Assembly: GCA_936440205.1 (NCBI GenBank)
Contig: OW387147.1
Location: 248,001-312,000 of the forward strand
Reading direction: 5' to 3'
DNA length: 64,000 nt
Source: Lepidonotus clava
Lineage: Eukaryota; Annelida; Polychaeta; Phyllodocida; Polynoidae
Shown: positions 22,560 through 33,859 of the stretch, in pieces
How the letters are laid out: each line of letters starts with the position of its first letter
Position numbering within the stretch: the first letter of the stretch is position 1
Program-made: the position numbers and the translations under genes
The notes under the pieces: model-generated
Seen by the model: only the letters and a program-made list of their open reading frames with translations
What the model was told of the DNA's origin: nothing
The model's database searches: none

Positions 22560-22950
22560 TGGCGATTATTTAAATAGTTCCTGAATTAGCAGGAGCTTCA
22601 CTACTGCCCTTTGTTACCCTTGTTCAATATATGTCAGATATAATTATTATCATAATTATATGGATATACATTATCAGGGAATGCTGCGAGTCTTACTTAC
22701 TTAATTATTCATGTTATGTAAATTTGTCACATGACCATCTTGACGTCAAATTAGTCTCTCCTTGGTCACCATTAGTCACAGATGTTCTCCACCCACTTGT
22801 ATATTTTTTTATTATTATCTATTATTTATTAATTTGTTAATTGTTAAAATTTTCAATTGATAAAAGGGCAGTCATTATAATCTAAATAGTCCCTGAATGG
22901 GCAAGAGCGTCACTACTGCCTTTGTTACCCTTCTTCAATATATACCAATT
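22560..22950. repeat. Pair of 75-bp direct repeats after the recombinase region
   Basis: AATAGTTCCTGAATTAGCAG...TTCACTACTGCCCTTTGTTA at about 22571-22630 recurs as AATAGTCCCTGAATGGGCAA...GTCACTACTGCCTTTGTTA at about 22885-22945, both ending in a TTCAATATAT box. Ngaro-type elements carry split direct repeats at the 3' end, so these could be such repeats, but no matching 5' copy was found. Confidence 0.5.
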
Positions 22951-23867
22951 GAAAGGAAAAATGTGTAGTTTCTGGAGACATAAAATTCAATGACATAAGA
23001 TAACAATTGATAATAAGCCCGTCCCAGTTTACACGAATATCAAGTTTATCATGAAGTATTTTCAAAATTCCTTTCATGTTTATGTCATGAAGAGAGTTGC
23101 ATAAGACAACCTTAACCAAAGTAATTTGGTTGATGCCTAAAATTGGCAAAATGCAGCTTGGTATATTCGCCTTTTTCCCATAGGAACCAATCACCAATGA
23201 TAAAGCCTGTCAGCCAAACCTATAATGTCCAACCCTATTTGGCCCTGAGATACAGCATTCTGATTGGCTGGAAAATCTGTAATTCTGTCAATTGAAGATA
23301 TCTAAGAAATCATGATATTCTACCACCTCTGGGATAAATAGGAAGATATGATTGTTGCTTATTTCAGTAACTCTGAGAGACAAGGAAGGCCAATGCTGTT
23401 ATTTTGTCCAACCCTGGGATATACCAAATGCAGGATGGGCTTATTATTCCATTTACTAGAGCCTAGGGTGTTTTCAATGGAATATAGCATTAATCTGTAA
23501 ATATGATGAGTGGTTTTCTCAAAATTAATTCCCAAACTTTGATAGAATTGTAATTTATCTCAATTTTCTCCATTCCAGTTATTCAATATATTCATTTCCA
23601 ATTAACATGAATATGTCATATTTGGTATCTTTTGACTCGGAATTCAAATTTCTATTCAGTGATTTTGAGCATAATTTGATATATACATATATATAAGTTA
23701 CATATAAGTGTGCATGTAGTATCGTATAGTAGGCTGAAAAGGTGGGAAATGCAAGTCTAACCTCACACTCTCCAAGCAGGTGTGGCCCAGTCCATGATTT
23801 TTTGCCTGAAGAGCTACCCAAGACCAGGAAAGGCTAGAAACACAAGTGTCCTATATAATCTATGTTT
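22950..23867. other. No gene seen
   Basis: AT-rich DNA, probably an intron or 3' flank of the sulfotransferase exons on the minus strand. Two GATATACCA-type phrases and the word CCAACCCT recur near 23.23 and 23.4 kb, without clear structure. Confidence 0.4.
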
Positions 23868-23977
23868 TTAGATATAAGGTGCATAATCAGCCAGCTCTGA
23901 CATAGATTTAATTTCCCTCCAAATGCCGTCATTATACATACAATTGACCAATTGCATAGTCTGCAAGGATGTAGCAT
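23868..23977 (-). pseudogene. Possible second sulfotransferase exon
   Basis: After an acceptor with a pyrimidine tract (ATTTCATCATCATCAG) the minus strand encodes SLQTMQLVNCMYNDGIWREI and SELADYAPYI, then stops. In CHST15-type enzymes the exon after the RDPxxR motif contains a comparable stretch ending near CxYN, so order and strand fit. The stop comes earlier than expected and some intervening residues are missing, so this is either an altered exon or part of a degraded gene. Confidence 0.4.
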
Positions 23978-24814
23978 CTGATGATGATGAAATAGTTGGG
24001 GGGGATAGGATTTTAGGGTCAAAGAAGAGGTTTATCTAGGTACACGAAGTAATGTATATTTATTGACAGTAGAACTTTTTTCATTCATGGGCAGCATACA
24101 TAAACTTGTTTTGTTGAGTTTTAATTTTGTTATGACATCGATTCACACCCTAACCTGCTTCACTTGTGTTTCTAAAAGTTCATCAATGCATTTCATAGTA
24201 ACCTTGCAAATGGATATATGGCATTAAGTTAAAACCTATGTCAGGTAAGGTTAATGTCCCATAAGGTTGTTCACCTTAAAAGTACAATTAGATCATGAAT
24301 GTATGCTATTTATGAGACCAAGCTGTCCTTTATCATTCCGAGCTTCAGAGCTGTAAAACAATTCATCACACCTTAGGGTGATACAAATTTAACAGTTAAG
24401 AGTTTAACACAGGGGGATACAAACCTGGGTGATAACAAGCCTTTGATTGCCCTGCATGGCAATACAGAAACTACCGAGGAAGAACAAGACAGAAATGTGA
24501 AGCGTCACAGCCCCACCATCACTGACTGCTGTGCACCCCTCCTTGGGAGCTCAGATCTAACAGAAAAGGAATAATAAATCCATAACGAACCTCGAAGGGA
24601 GTACTCAGGCAGTTATCACCCCAATATCAGCGTGAGGCTGGGGCCCTTCAGGCCCTGGACTCAGGCTCATATCTGGGCCCCGGGTCCCCCCTTACAGACT
24701 AGCCCCAAAATGCACATTGTTAATCTGTCATTATGAGCGCATTTCGAGCCAAGTATGTAAAGGGTATTAGTTAGGAAGGCCTAAAATAATTTAATAATGC
24801 AGCGGTGTCTTACC

Positions 24815-25100
24815 TGTCTATTGGATCTCTGAATATGATGATAACCTTGGCTCTAGGGAGTACATGTTTGATCAGGTGGGCATGTACCACTTCAGGCTCT
24901 AATGTGCAGTTGCTGTTTTCTGGTATGCTTTTCCAGTTAAAGTTGTCCCAAAATACGTTTGTACTTCCATCCCCTAAAGGAACAGTATATAAAATATTCT
25001 TTCCATTGACAAGTTGATAACTTTGATGGTGCATTTCTGTCAGCGCAATGTCACAATTCAAGCCAAAATCACAGTATTCAGATGAAAAATATGCACACAT
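24815..25100 (-). CDS. Carbohydrate sulfotransferase exon (CHST15-like)
   Basis: Golgi type II enzyme family transferring sulfate from PAPS to glycosaminoglycan sugars. The exon encodes VPLGDGSTNVFWDNFNWKSI, NCTLEPEVVHAHLIKHVLPR and AKVIIIFRDPIDR, then a clean donor (AGACAG|GTAAGA at 24815). FWDN, the EPE-HLI-VLP segment and the FRDPIDR PAPS-binding loop match the GalNAc4S-6-O-sulfotransferase group. The 5' edge is uncertain: the frame is open to 25100 but an internal acceptor (GCGCTGACAG, about 25047) would give a shorter exon. Upstream exons were not found; a solo LTR lies directly upstream. It is the only clear host gene piece in the window. Confidence 0.75.
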
Positions 25101-25116
25101 GCGTGCAGGTGATGAT

Positions 25117-25959
25117 TGTTAAACATCACGCTACCTTAAGATTGAGGAGAGAGGCCTGAGCCAAGCTGTGTAGCCCCCCCCCCCCTCCACCTTCAATCCC
25201 AGCCACCTCAAGTCCACAGCCTGCAGGTATGGTAGAAGCCTGAGCCGGGCAGATAATACTGTGCATAGGTATAGCTTCAGCCTTCAGCTGACGCTATATA
25301 AGGGCACAATCCTAGAGAGCAATAGTTAACTATGCGTACGTATGGTTCCAAAATGGGACATCACAGGTAGGCTTAGCTAGGTGAACTAGTAAATGTTGGA
25401 ACCACTCATTGACATAACCTTATGGAAGAATAGCACTTAGGAGAGGATGAACAAGATAAGCTATAATTATCATCACAGATACAAGCGGAGCTTGGGGAGT
25501 GATGTTCCTGACTAGGAAACAAGTGGTATTAAGGTACTCGAAAGGGGAAGCCCATTGTGAACTATACCTGGTTTGAGTGTAACTGATGTTGTTGGAAGTG
25601 AACAAAGGCACATCATATATGGAATCAGATGAGACCATTTATATATATCTTTCAGTGGATCTAATAAATTTTACCTCTTGTCAAGTGAGTGTTCTTTTTG
25701 TGGAAAAATGAGCCCCCATACACGGAGTCTCTACCGCTAGAAGGATCGCCTCCCCTACTCATTTATAAATATATAAGACTGCGGTATTAATATGCTATTC
25801 GAATACAGATTGAACTCATTTATCATTCTCTTAAATATGATCAACTTATATTTATCAACAAAACAAGACAGGTAATTAAGAACATAGACTTTAATAGGAA
25901 ATGAATGTTAAATACAGTCACATAGCACACAGTAATAGATGAGACCCTACAACAGCTCA
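25117..25959 (+). mobile_element. Solo LTR related to the 53-kb Ty3/gypsy element
   Basis: Shares with 53.3-54.07 kb the order CTATATAAG (TATA, about 25291), CGAAAGGGGAAGC, CTATACCTGG, an AATAAA-like region, CCTCTTG then GTGTTCTTT, GAGCCCC, TCTCTACC, ACTTTAATAGG and a final CAGCTCA. No internal gag or pol follows. The start (TGTTAAACATC) and therefore the length are estimates, and no target duplication was found. A diverged, old copy of the same LTR family. Confidence 0.65.
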
Positions 25960-26252
25960 ATATAGTCATCAATAATGTCCTGACGGGTGTCTGGGGGTCA
26001 TAGGTAAAGTGGACGTCAGAAAAATTACCGCCCTCAGCCTAACGCGTTGAGTCGTCATTTTTTTATGCTTACCTCATATTCAGGGTCACACGATCAACAT
26101 CTGTAAGTTTTCCTATAGTACTCCCAGATGCTGATGCTTCTTCTTTAACTTTGCCTACTTACTATCTCGGGGAGGTTGGAGGAGTTCGAGTTGTTATGGT
26201 TGTTCCTCCTCCAGCATAGGTCAGTCATGGGACGTGAACACACAATATGAGG

Positions 26253-26624
26253 TTATGGAAGGTGGTAAGGGCAACAATACGGTGGGTGTACCTGATTGCT
26301 CTTTTGATACAGTTTATGCACATCTACCTTTCTTGAGCTGGAGGGGAGGAGGAGGATGTTGTTGCATTTATGCATGGAGACTCCGCCGGGGAGGACGAGC
26401 ACATAGGTTTTGGTATAAGAGTTGATAAAGTTGATGATGCAGTGGAAGTTGTTCATGTCAAGGGCATGGGTGTTGGCCTTGTGTCTGCAAGACATCTTAG
26501 TATTGGATACGACCCCATGCTCCTGGTACCACTTGCTGATTGTGGTCATCTTGTTTATATTACAGCTGAAAAACAACAGACTTACAACTGAGCATGGAAT
26601 GATCATTGACTTAACAAGTTGCAT
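26253..26624 (-). pseudogene. Fragment resembling a transposon-linked protein
   Basis: The minus frame reads HALDMNNFHCIINFINSYTK, VLVLPGG and ILLLPSSSRKVDVHKLYQK. The pattern FINxYxxxxxxxLPG...LLPSSxxKxxVxxxY is one I recall from uncharacterised, transposon-linked animal proteins. The opposite strand is also open over about 70 codons, so the coding strand is not secure. Confidence 0.25.
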
Positions 26625-26986
26625 GGGGACATGTGACTGTAAGAATGGTGATCTACAGTCATGTTATTAAAGTATTGTACATGTTAATAAGTTACAGCAG
26701 AACACAGACTTTGGAACTAGTTAAAAAGAGAATCTTAGCTACTGAGATGAATAATTAACTCTAGAAAAAGAGCAGGGTGTCCTGGCAGACCTTCCTGCCC
26801 CGGCGTTGTAGTGGCTCAGTTGGTGCTGCCTCTCACTCTTGCCCTTGGGCCCCTTCTTCCAGGTTGACAGCCGCGCCAAGGTGTCTGTTCACGCACTTGT
26901 CATGTCCATCAGGAGCATGTCCTTCTCCTATAGAGTGGAAATCTGACAATGTAGGAGCAACTGAGTTTGGGAGAACACATTTTAAG

Positions 26987-28687
26987 GAATACTAGAGAAC
27001 TCGGGCCGCTGACGAACTCGGGCCGGGTGAAGTCGGGCCGCTGACGAAGTCGGGCCGGGTGAAGTCGGGCCGCTGACCAACTCGGGCCGCGTGTTCTGTG
27101 GGGGGAGGGGGAGTTGGCGTTGATATTGATAAGATCGGGTTTGAGTGGGGCTGTTGGGGAGAGGGAGATGGCGATGATAAGGTCGGGGTAGTGCCGGGAG
27201 TGGGGCAGGAGGAAGGGAGGGGGAAGCATATCGTGATTCAGAGTGAAATTTCCCCTATAGAGTAGTGGTAGGTATTATCGGCACCTTAGGGCACAATATA
27301 CCATTGTAAGCTTATTTTTTTCTAAACTTTAATAAAAAACGTATTCCATGAGATGATCTATACATATTTGAATCACCTTAGGATATGGTATCCGATTTTC
27401 AAAAAATAATATGGGAAATAAAAGTGTGATAAATTGTTCATGTTTTGGAGTCTATTATCGGCACCTGTCTTGTATTATCGGCACCCTATCATGTAAATAA
27501 TTAAAATTCATAGATAAAATTAATTAGATACACAATTTCCCTTAGAAATATGTTTTATCAAGTCTAACACATAATCATAGAGGGTTCTGATTACAAAATG
27601 GTATTTTGATAACGTGGAAACATCACTTCATCATAATTCAAAAGAAGGTTAGGTTTTTCATGCTACCTTACATAGGCTGTTCAATGTGAATTGACGTTGG
27701 AGTCATTTACATTTAGATAAAATTGATGTATCCTATCTATTACTCCCAAAACTACTGAGTGTAACAGACAGATTTTTTCCCCCAACAATCCTTCAAGTGA
27801 TTTATCCCTTTCGTCATTTTTGTATATTTACCAGCCTAATATTTGAAATAGTAATTTAACCCTGCTGATAATACAAGACATCATATGAAATGGAGTGTAT
27901 TATCGGCACCCATGCATTTAAAGCTGCTCTAAGATCTAGAAAACTTTTTTTTTGCAAATTATTATTTATTTGGATTACTTTTTAATTATAATATTCAAAC
28001 GAATGCATTATATGTTTGTTAAAGGTCTACACATTGAAAATGATGCACCAATAGCAGTTATTGAATGAGATAAAATGGATATTTCTGGATAGGTAATTTT
28101 GAGGCATAATATTTCTTTTGAAGCTACCGTTATTTCATTTTGAAAGTACAATACAAGTCTGTTCCTAAATAACAGAATATGAATTTAGATTTGAATATAC
28201 GAAGTCACCTGGAAAGCCTTAATCTATTTGCAAAATCCCAAGATGTGTATGGGGTGCCAATAATACACCCCTGCCGATAATACCCTCCTCTACTGTATAT
28301 GTACAAGTTTACATGATTTTGTGAGCCATTATTAGTGCAAATAGAAAATCTGACAGCTGGGTCCTACTATGATACACAGAGGGAACCCGAGGCCCAACCC
28401 GGCCCATGTTTAGGCCCAGGAGCAGCGTGGAGTGACTGTTAATGGCCCTCCTGACGTCACGACTTTTGCGGACAGGGGGTTTATTTTGAGAAATTGGAAA
28501 AAGTGTAATTTTAAGGTCGGGGCTGCTTCCCGTCAAGTCCCCGCCCCCGACGCCTGTGGGACCACGGGAACGGCCCAAGCTCTCCCGGCCCGAGGTGATA
28601 TGCGGCCCGAGTTCTCCCGGCCCGAGCTGGCATGTGGCCCGAGTACTCCCGGCCCGAGTTCGTCCGCGACCCGAGTTCTCCAGTTAC
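26987..28687. mobile_element. 1.7-kb DNA element with 9-bp target duplications and GC-rich inverted ends
   Basis: The 9-bp word CATTTTAAG flanks both sides exactly (26978-26986 and 28688-28696). The ends form an inverted repeat (left ACTAGAGAACTCGGGCCG; right, complemented, ACTGGAGAACTCGGGTCG) that continues as tandem GAACTCGGGCCG iterons for about 100 bp on each side. Nine-base duplications with long inverted ends are characteristic of Mutator-like elements, so MULE origin is the best guess. It has no transposase of its own, and a second element occupies its centre. Confidence 0.7.
27260..28295. mobile_element. Pogo/Tc1-like MITE nested in the GC-ended element
   Basis: The ends are GAGTAGTGGTAGGTATTATC and, complemented, CAGTAGAGGAGGGTATTATC, each followed by GGCA. 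TA flanks both sides (27258-27259 and 28296-28297). CAGTAG ends with TA duplications point to the pogo/Tigger branch of Tc1/mariner. About 1.04 kb, AT-rich and non-coding. The word TATTATCGGCACC recurs inside the element. Confidence 0.7.
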
Positions 28688-28699
28688 CATTTTAAGAAC

Positions 28700-29400
28700 T
28701 GTTTGCTTGGGTCTACTCCCGATGCCTAAAATCTTTCATGAAGTAAATTCAACATTAAGACCATGTCATAGAATTATAGTTACAGCCTCTAGGTTGTTAT
28801 ACTGGTATTATAGACACATAACTGTCTACATTTAAGACCATAAATAGCATGGAGATCAGGCGCACCTAAAGTCAGCTCGGCCACCTACTGCCATTTGGCA
28901 AGACACTCTGCCGTTGAGATTTGAACAGAACATGGGCCGTCGTTGTGGTACTTACAAAAACACCTAAACATGACAAAAGTCCACGTTAATGTCTAGGATA
29001 TATGGGGCCAACCTTATAGATTGAATTTTGTTCATAACATGCCTGCTAAGAACTTTCAATTAGGCCTCAGAGAAGGTAGAGGCTGACACCATCCATGCTA
29101 GACATGGGAGATGACATTAACTAGGTCACCACATCATACTTTCAGTAATTGTTGATTTCAACCTAAAGACAGCAAGTGTAATGACGATAACTATGGCATA
29201 TCTCAGAAAACATTTTTGGGCAACTGTTGATGACAGGACAGGTCTAAGGGTATGGTATCTATATCGATTTGAAGGTGACACAACTTGAACCATTTAGATC
29301 ACAAGTTGCCAAAAAGCATGACCTAGTTAAATTTTTGTAACTTTTTGGTCTCCTATGCAGCAGCTGTTCAATTTGATCCAGGCTCACCCTCGTCCTCCTG
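28700..29400. other. No gene seen
   Basis: No open frame with recognisable content, no clear repeats and no splice-site pattern. It separates the GC-ended element from the 425-bp array. Confidence 0.4.
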
Positions 29401-31430
29401 TGGATCCTGAAACCCCTCCAAAGCCTTTATTTGCTCTCAGTCAGGGTAGGATCATCCTCTCCTTCTAATAAGTCCCCATTGTCCTTGGCAAAGACGAAGT
29501 AATCCTCCAAGGTTTCTCGCCAAAACCTAGGCACCTTTACTGAGCCCTTGAGGTGGTCCCCTGATAATACCCCCATTTTCAACAATGTTTTTCGCATTAG
29601 ATATGCCTGGATATTATTTATGTAAGTTTTCAGCAAAATCTAAATCTAAATTCTTGAGGCCCCTGTGCATTGTTGTGGGTTGCTAACGGGAATGTAAATT
29701 CTTGATGACTTCTGGAAGAAAAGAACCTATTGACAGGGTTTTCATGCCTATTTGAGCAATTTGAAAAAAATCAAAATTTGAAATATCTATGGCTCCCATC
29801 ATGGGTCAACTATGGTTCAAAACTGAGTCTAAGGTTGTAGCCCCGAGTGAGAATGACAATTCTCTACATGTCAGAAAATTTTGTGATGATTACAACATTA
29901 TCTAGAAATTAAGAAAGATTTGTCACCTTATTTTTATACTGAAAGACTCAACCAATGGATTTTGCTAAAAACCTTTCATAAATGATAATTAGACCCACCT
30001 AAGGCCAAATGTGTCCCCAGGTTGGTTGAAATCATTTTACATATTTCCTGGCCTTTACTCCTTGCCCCTGGCCTCCCTTCTATGAATAGCCACCCCTAGC
30101 CCCCTGATATTCTCAGGTTGCAAAGAGGAGACGACTCGTGGTAGAAGAGAACTGTTTGAGATGGTTTTTATATTGATTTGAGCACTTTGGAAGAAATAAG
30201 AGTTTGGAACATTTATGACTCCCAGCATGAGTCATCGATGAGTCCAAACCAAGTCTGATATTTTAGCCCCGAGTGAGAGGGTCCATTCTATACAAGTCAG
30301 AAAATTGTGTCACTGATAAAACATACTCTAGAAATCTAAAAAGACGTTTACCTTTTATTTCATACTGAAAGACTCAAACAATGGATTTTGCTAAAACCTT
30401 TCATAAATGATAAATGATAATCTTATGCCAAAAAAGTCCCCTAATTGATGGAAATCATTTTACATATTTCCCAGCCTTTACTCCACGTCTCTGGTCATCC
30501 CTCTGTGAATAGCCGCCCCTAGCACCCTGATATTAACAGGTTACAAAATGCTGATGACTTGTTGAAGAAAAGAATCATTTAATAGGCGTTTTAGGCCGAT
30601 TTGAGCAATTTCGAAAATTTTCAAATTTGAAATATTTATTGCTCCCATAAATAGGGAACTATGGGTGAAATCTGACTTTTGAGATTGTAGCTCCGAGTGA
30701 GAATGACCGTTGTAAACTAGTCAGGAAACTGTGTGACTAATAAAACATTTACAAGAAATTTAGACAGATTTTTGCCTAAATTCTTACACTGAAAAACCCA
30801 ACTTATGGATTTCGCTAAAAACTTGCATAAATGATATCTCAGCCTATCTCATGCCAAAAACATTGTTGGATATATGGGCATCAAATTGTCTGGGGGGCAC
30901 CTCATGGGTTAAGAATAGGTACAGGTGGCCAGCTTGATACATCATACTCAGATTGGATGGGTCCTTCTGGTAGGCCTGAGCCTCAAATTGACATAGAAAC
31001 CACACAGGAGGGGGGACTGTAGGTAACCAACCACCACTATAATGTAATGGGCCAGGAACCTGCACCTATCCTTGGTCCCTGAGGTGGGCCCCTGATAATT
31101 CAATGCCCATAAATTCAACCACATAGTTGGCATTAGATAGGCATGATTTTTATTCCTGGAAGGTTTTAGCAAAATCTTCTGGTTGAGTTTTGTGTGTGAA
31201 TAAAACTGTAAGTAATCATTGTGATTTTCTAGATAATGTTGTCATCGTCACAGAATTTCCTGACATGTATAGAATGGACCCTCTCACTCGGGGCTAAAAT
31301 CTCAAAGTCAGTTTTCACCCACAGCTCACTTTTTATTGGAGCCATAAATATTTCAAATTTGATTTTTTTTCAAATTGCTCAAATCGACCTAAAAAACCCT
31401 CTAAATGATTCTTTTCTTCCACAAGTCATC
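29400..31430. repeat. 425-bp tandem array with a partial inverted copy
   Basis: The marker GAAAGACTCA recurs at 29941 and 30366, with a diverged form (GAAAAACCCA) at 30791, a spacing of 425 bases. Other shared words are TTTCATAAATGATAA and TAGCCCCGAGTGAGA. A partial copy lies inverted at about 31.24-31.43 kb. A separate direct pair (about 29545-29640 and 31075-31170, sharing CCCTGATAAT and GCATTAGATA) brackets the array. This may be a non-autonomous element with an internal tandem array, or a small satellite. No coding content. Confidence 0.65.
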
Positions 31431-33850
31431 TGCTGGAGGGGTGGGGAGCACTGGCGGGGGTGGGCAGGGGTGGGCTTGGGGGAGGGGGGCGTATTATGTA
31501 ACCAGCGGCGTCCAGACCCTGCACGCTGCAGGGGTGAGAACTGTGGATCAATACAATTAAAGCACAGGGATTGACACAAATTGACACCTTGTGTGTCAGT
31601 ACTATTGACCTACATTTACAATGTAAAATATCAGTACAATTGACGCACAGAATTTGACGTACACTCCACCACAATTGAGCAAAGACTAACTTTGCTATTT
31701 GCGCAAATTGGTACCGCGCGCAGCAGATTGCGGCAAAGACACAAGTATCAGATTTTCCTGTGGTAATTGTGTTCTTGTTTCTATTCCAGATCCGCACCTA
31801 CACAAGCCTTGGGTGGACGCTTCATCCTTAATCCGCAAGAATGGTGGACATCAACTGCAAATTACCACAAAATATTTTTTCATTTAATTTGTGTATATAC
31901 TTTGTAATTATATCCACCCTGTAATAACATGAAGTTGTCCTTGTATATAATACACATTATTTATAATAATCAGTTGATATTTGCAATAAAGCCTGTATAT
32001 ATGAGTCATGGACTTTGATGAGTTTGATGTTCAGTCTAAGAGGGGAGGTGGGATGGGTGTTTTGATATTTAATCTGTAACGCATGACTGATTGGAAGTGT
32101 TGAAAAGGTAGATGATAAGCCTGAAACTGGCAGTGGCACCTCAGCAGGTGTTGTAAGGAAAGTGAGCGCTAGAGAAAAGAAAACATGATTAATCAAAGTC
32201 CACTTCTACATAAAAAATTATTAACGAAATATAAAAGGGGCACATACCCTTTAAATATGCCACTGACAAGTGACTACAGATAGTCTGGGTATTTAATAGT
32301 AACTGTAGTGTCTGAGGACACCGTGATGAAGTGTACTTGTAAATTTGACAAAATTAATAAACATTTCTGAAACTTTTGTATCATGTAAAGACAGTGAAAA
32401 TTTTCAACCATTCAATTGATAGTTACTCTGTGGTAATTACCCTGAATAAAGTAAGCCACAAAAGGCTTTTCCCTACGGGGAATATAGGATCTGTTGACAG
32501 GCCAGTTCTCTGTATAAAATTTGGTAGGGTTCATTAAAATATTGTAAGTAAGTAACCTATTCCAGGTTCAATAATAGGTTAAGTCACTTGTCAGTGGCCT
32601 AATAGGTTTACAAAATATGGACGATTTGGTTATTCTTTAATTAAAAGAGAAAGTGAAAATAACTTACCTCTTTGACTTTACCACAATAAGCAAGCAGTTA
32701 AATTTTGTTCAGGCCGGCATCAGTCCTGTTGACGGCGTCTATGATGGGACCCTTGTTATGCTCTCAATTTCGGGAATGGGTTTAATCGTCTTGACGTACC
32801 TTGTCACAGGGTGGACAAAGGTAATCTAACACAAACTTTGACACAGTTCTATTAATGCATTACTATGGAACAGTAATGGCACAGTTGGACACAGTTGATA
32901 CTATATTGCACAAAGGCAGAAATTAACTCATTTACTTTGCGCATATCAAATGAAATAGTGTAAAGGTCACCAGTTGAACACAAGGGGATAATCAGAATTC
33001 TTCCAAATTACATAGCTTATGATGGTACACAATATAAGTATGGCAGGTGCTGCTGGTAGGTGTAAATATACCTGATGGACGGTGTTCAGCAGGGTACACC
33101 TCTCAGCAGGTGTCGATGCTAGGGTAAAATCAATACCAGACTGCTATAAGAAGCGATAGCGCGATGTAAGGGCAGAGAGAAAATCATTAACGTTTGGACA
33201 ATACGGATCGAGACATTCGAGGGGTTTAGGTAGCTACATAAGCCACAGGGACATCTGGTGACTTACACGAGAACTACTGCACTACTGTTGGATGTGAAAT
33301 TAGGCAGACTCCGAGGAGAAAGCTTACTCTTCACTGGATTAGAATTGTAACACATAGAAGGCTTATCATCTCTTCATTGGCAAATGTATGCATCATCGTA
33401 TCCACAAATAAACTAAACCTACTGCCAAGTGTAGTTCATGTTATGGATTGAGCGCCCATCTCGTGAACTCACTTACCACTTGATTAGCACCCATTTGGAA
33501 AAGTAATATCAATGACAGTGAATATCTCGGACAATTCCCAATAACTACGATTAACCATAAACCATACAGTAGCGTTCACTATACTTTGGCAAATGCACAA
33601 AAAACATCTGCGCCAATGTGTGGGGTCGGTAGGACTGCGACGAATTAGCGCCAGATGAATAGATGAAGATGTGAGGTGGATTACCACTAATGCCATGCAG
33701 AGAATGCTTGAAAATGGTCTCTCTCACATGCAGGTGTGGCGTCAGTATGAATGTTGCGCACCTACTGACATCCAATGCCTTGCAAAGTGGCATAGGCGCA
33801 TTGATTTCTTGAATGAAATGAAATACCCATTTGGGTGACTTTGGTATATA
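31430..33850. other. Non-coding stretch
   Basis: No gene recognised. A G-rich block (GGGGTGGGCAGGGG-type, about 31434-31496) is followed by a stretch rich in ATTGAC/TTGACACA words (31560-31690); similar words recur at 32.83-32.93 kb. A frame at about 33.57-33.83 kb (plus strand, HSRVW, MQRMLENGLSHM) is open but unrecognised. Confidence 0.35.
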
Positions 33851-33859
33851 AATGAAATG

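Noticed and set aside
25420-25638. 72-residue minus-strand frame
   Set aside because: It lies within the solo LTR and runs against it.
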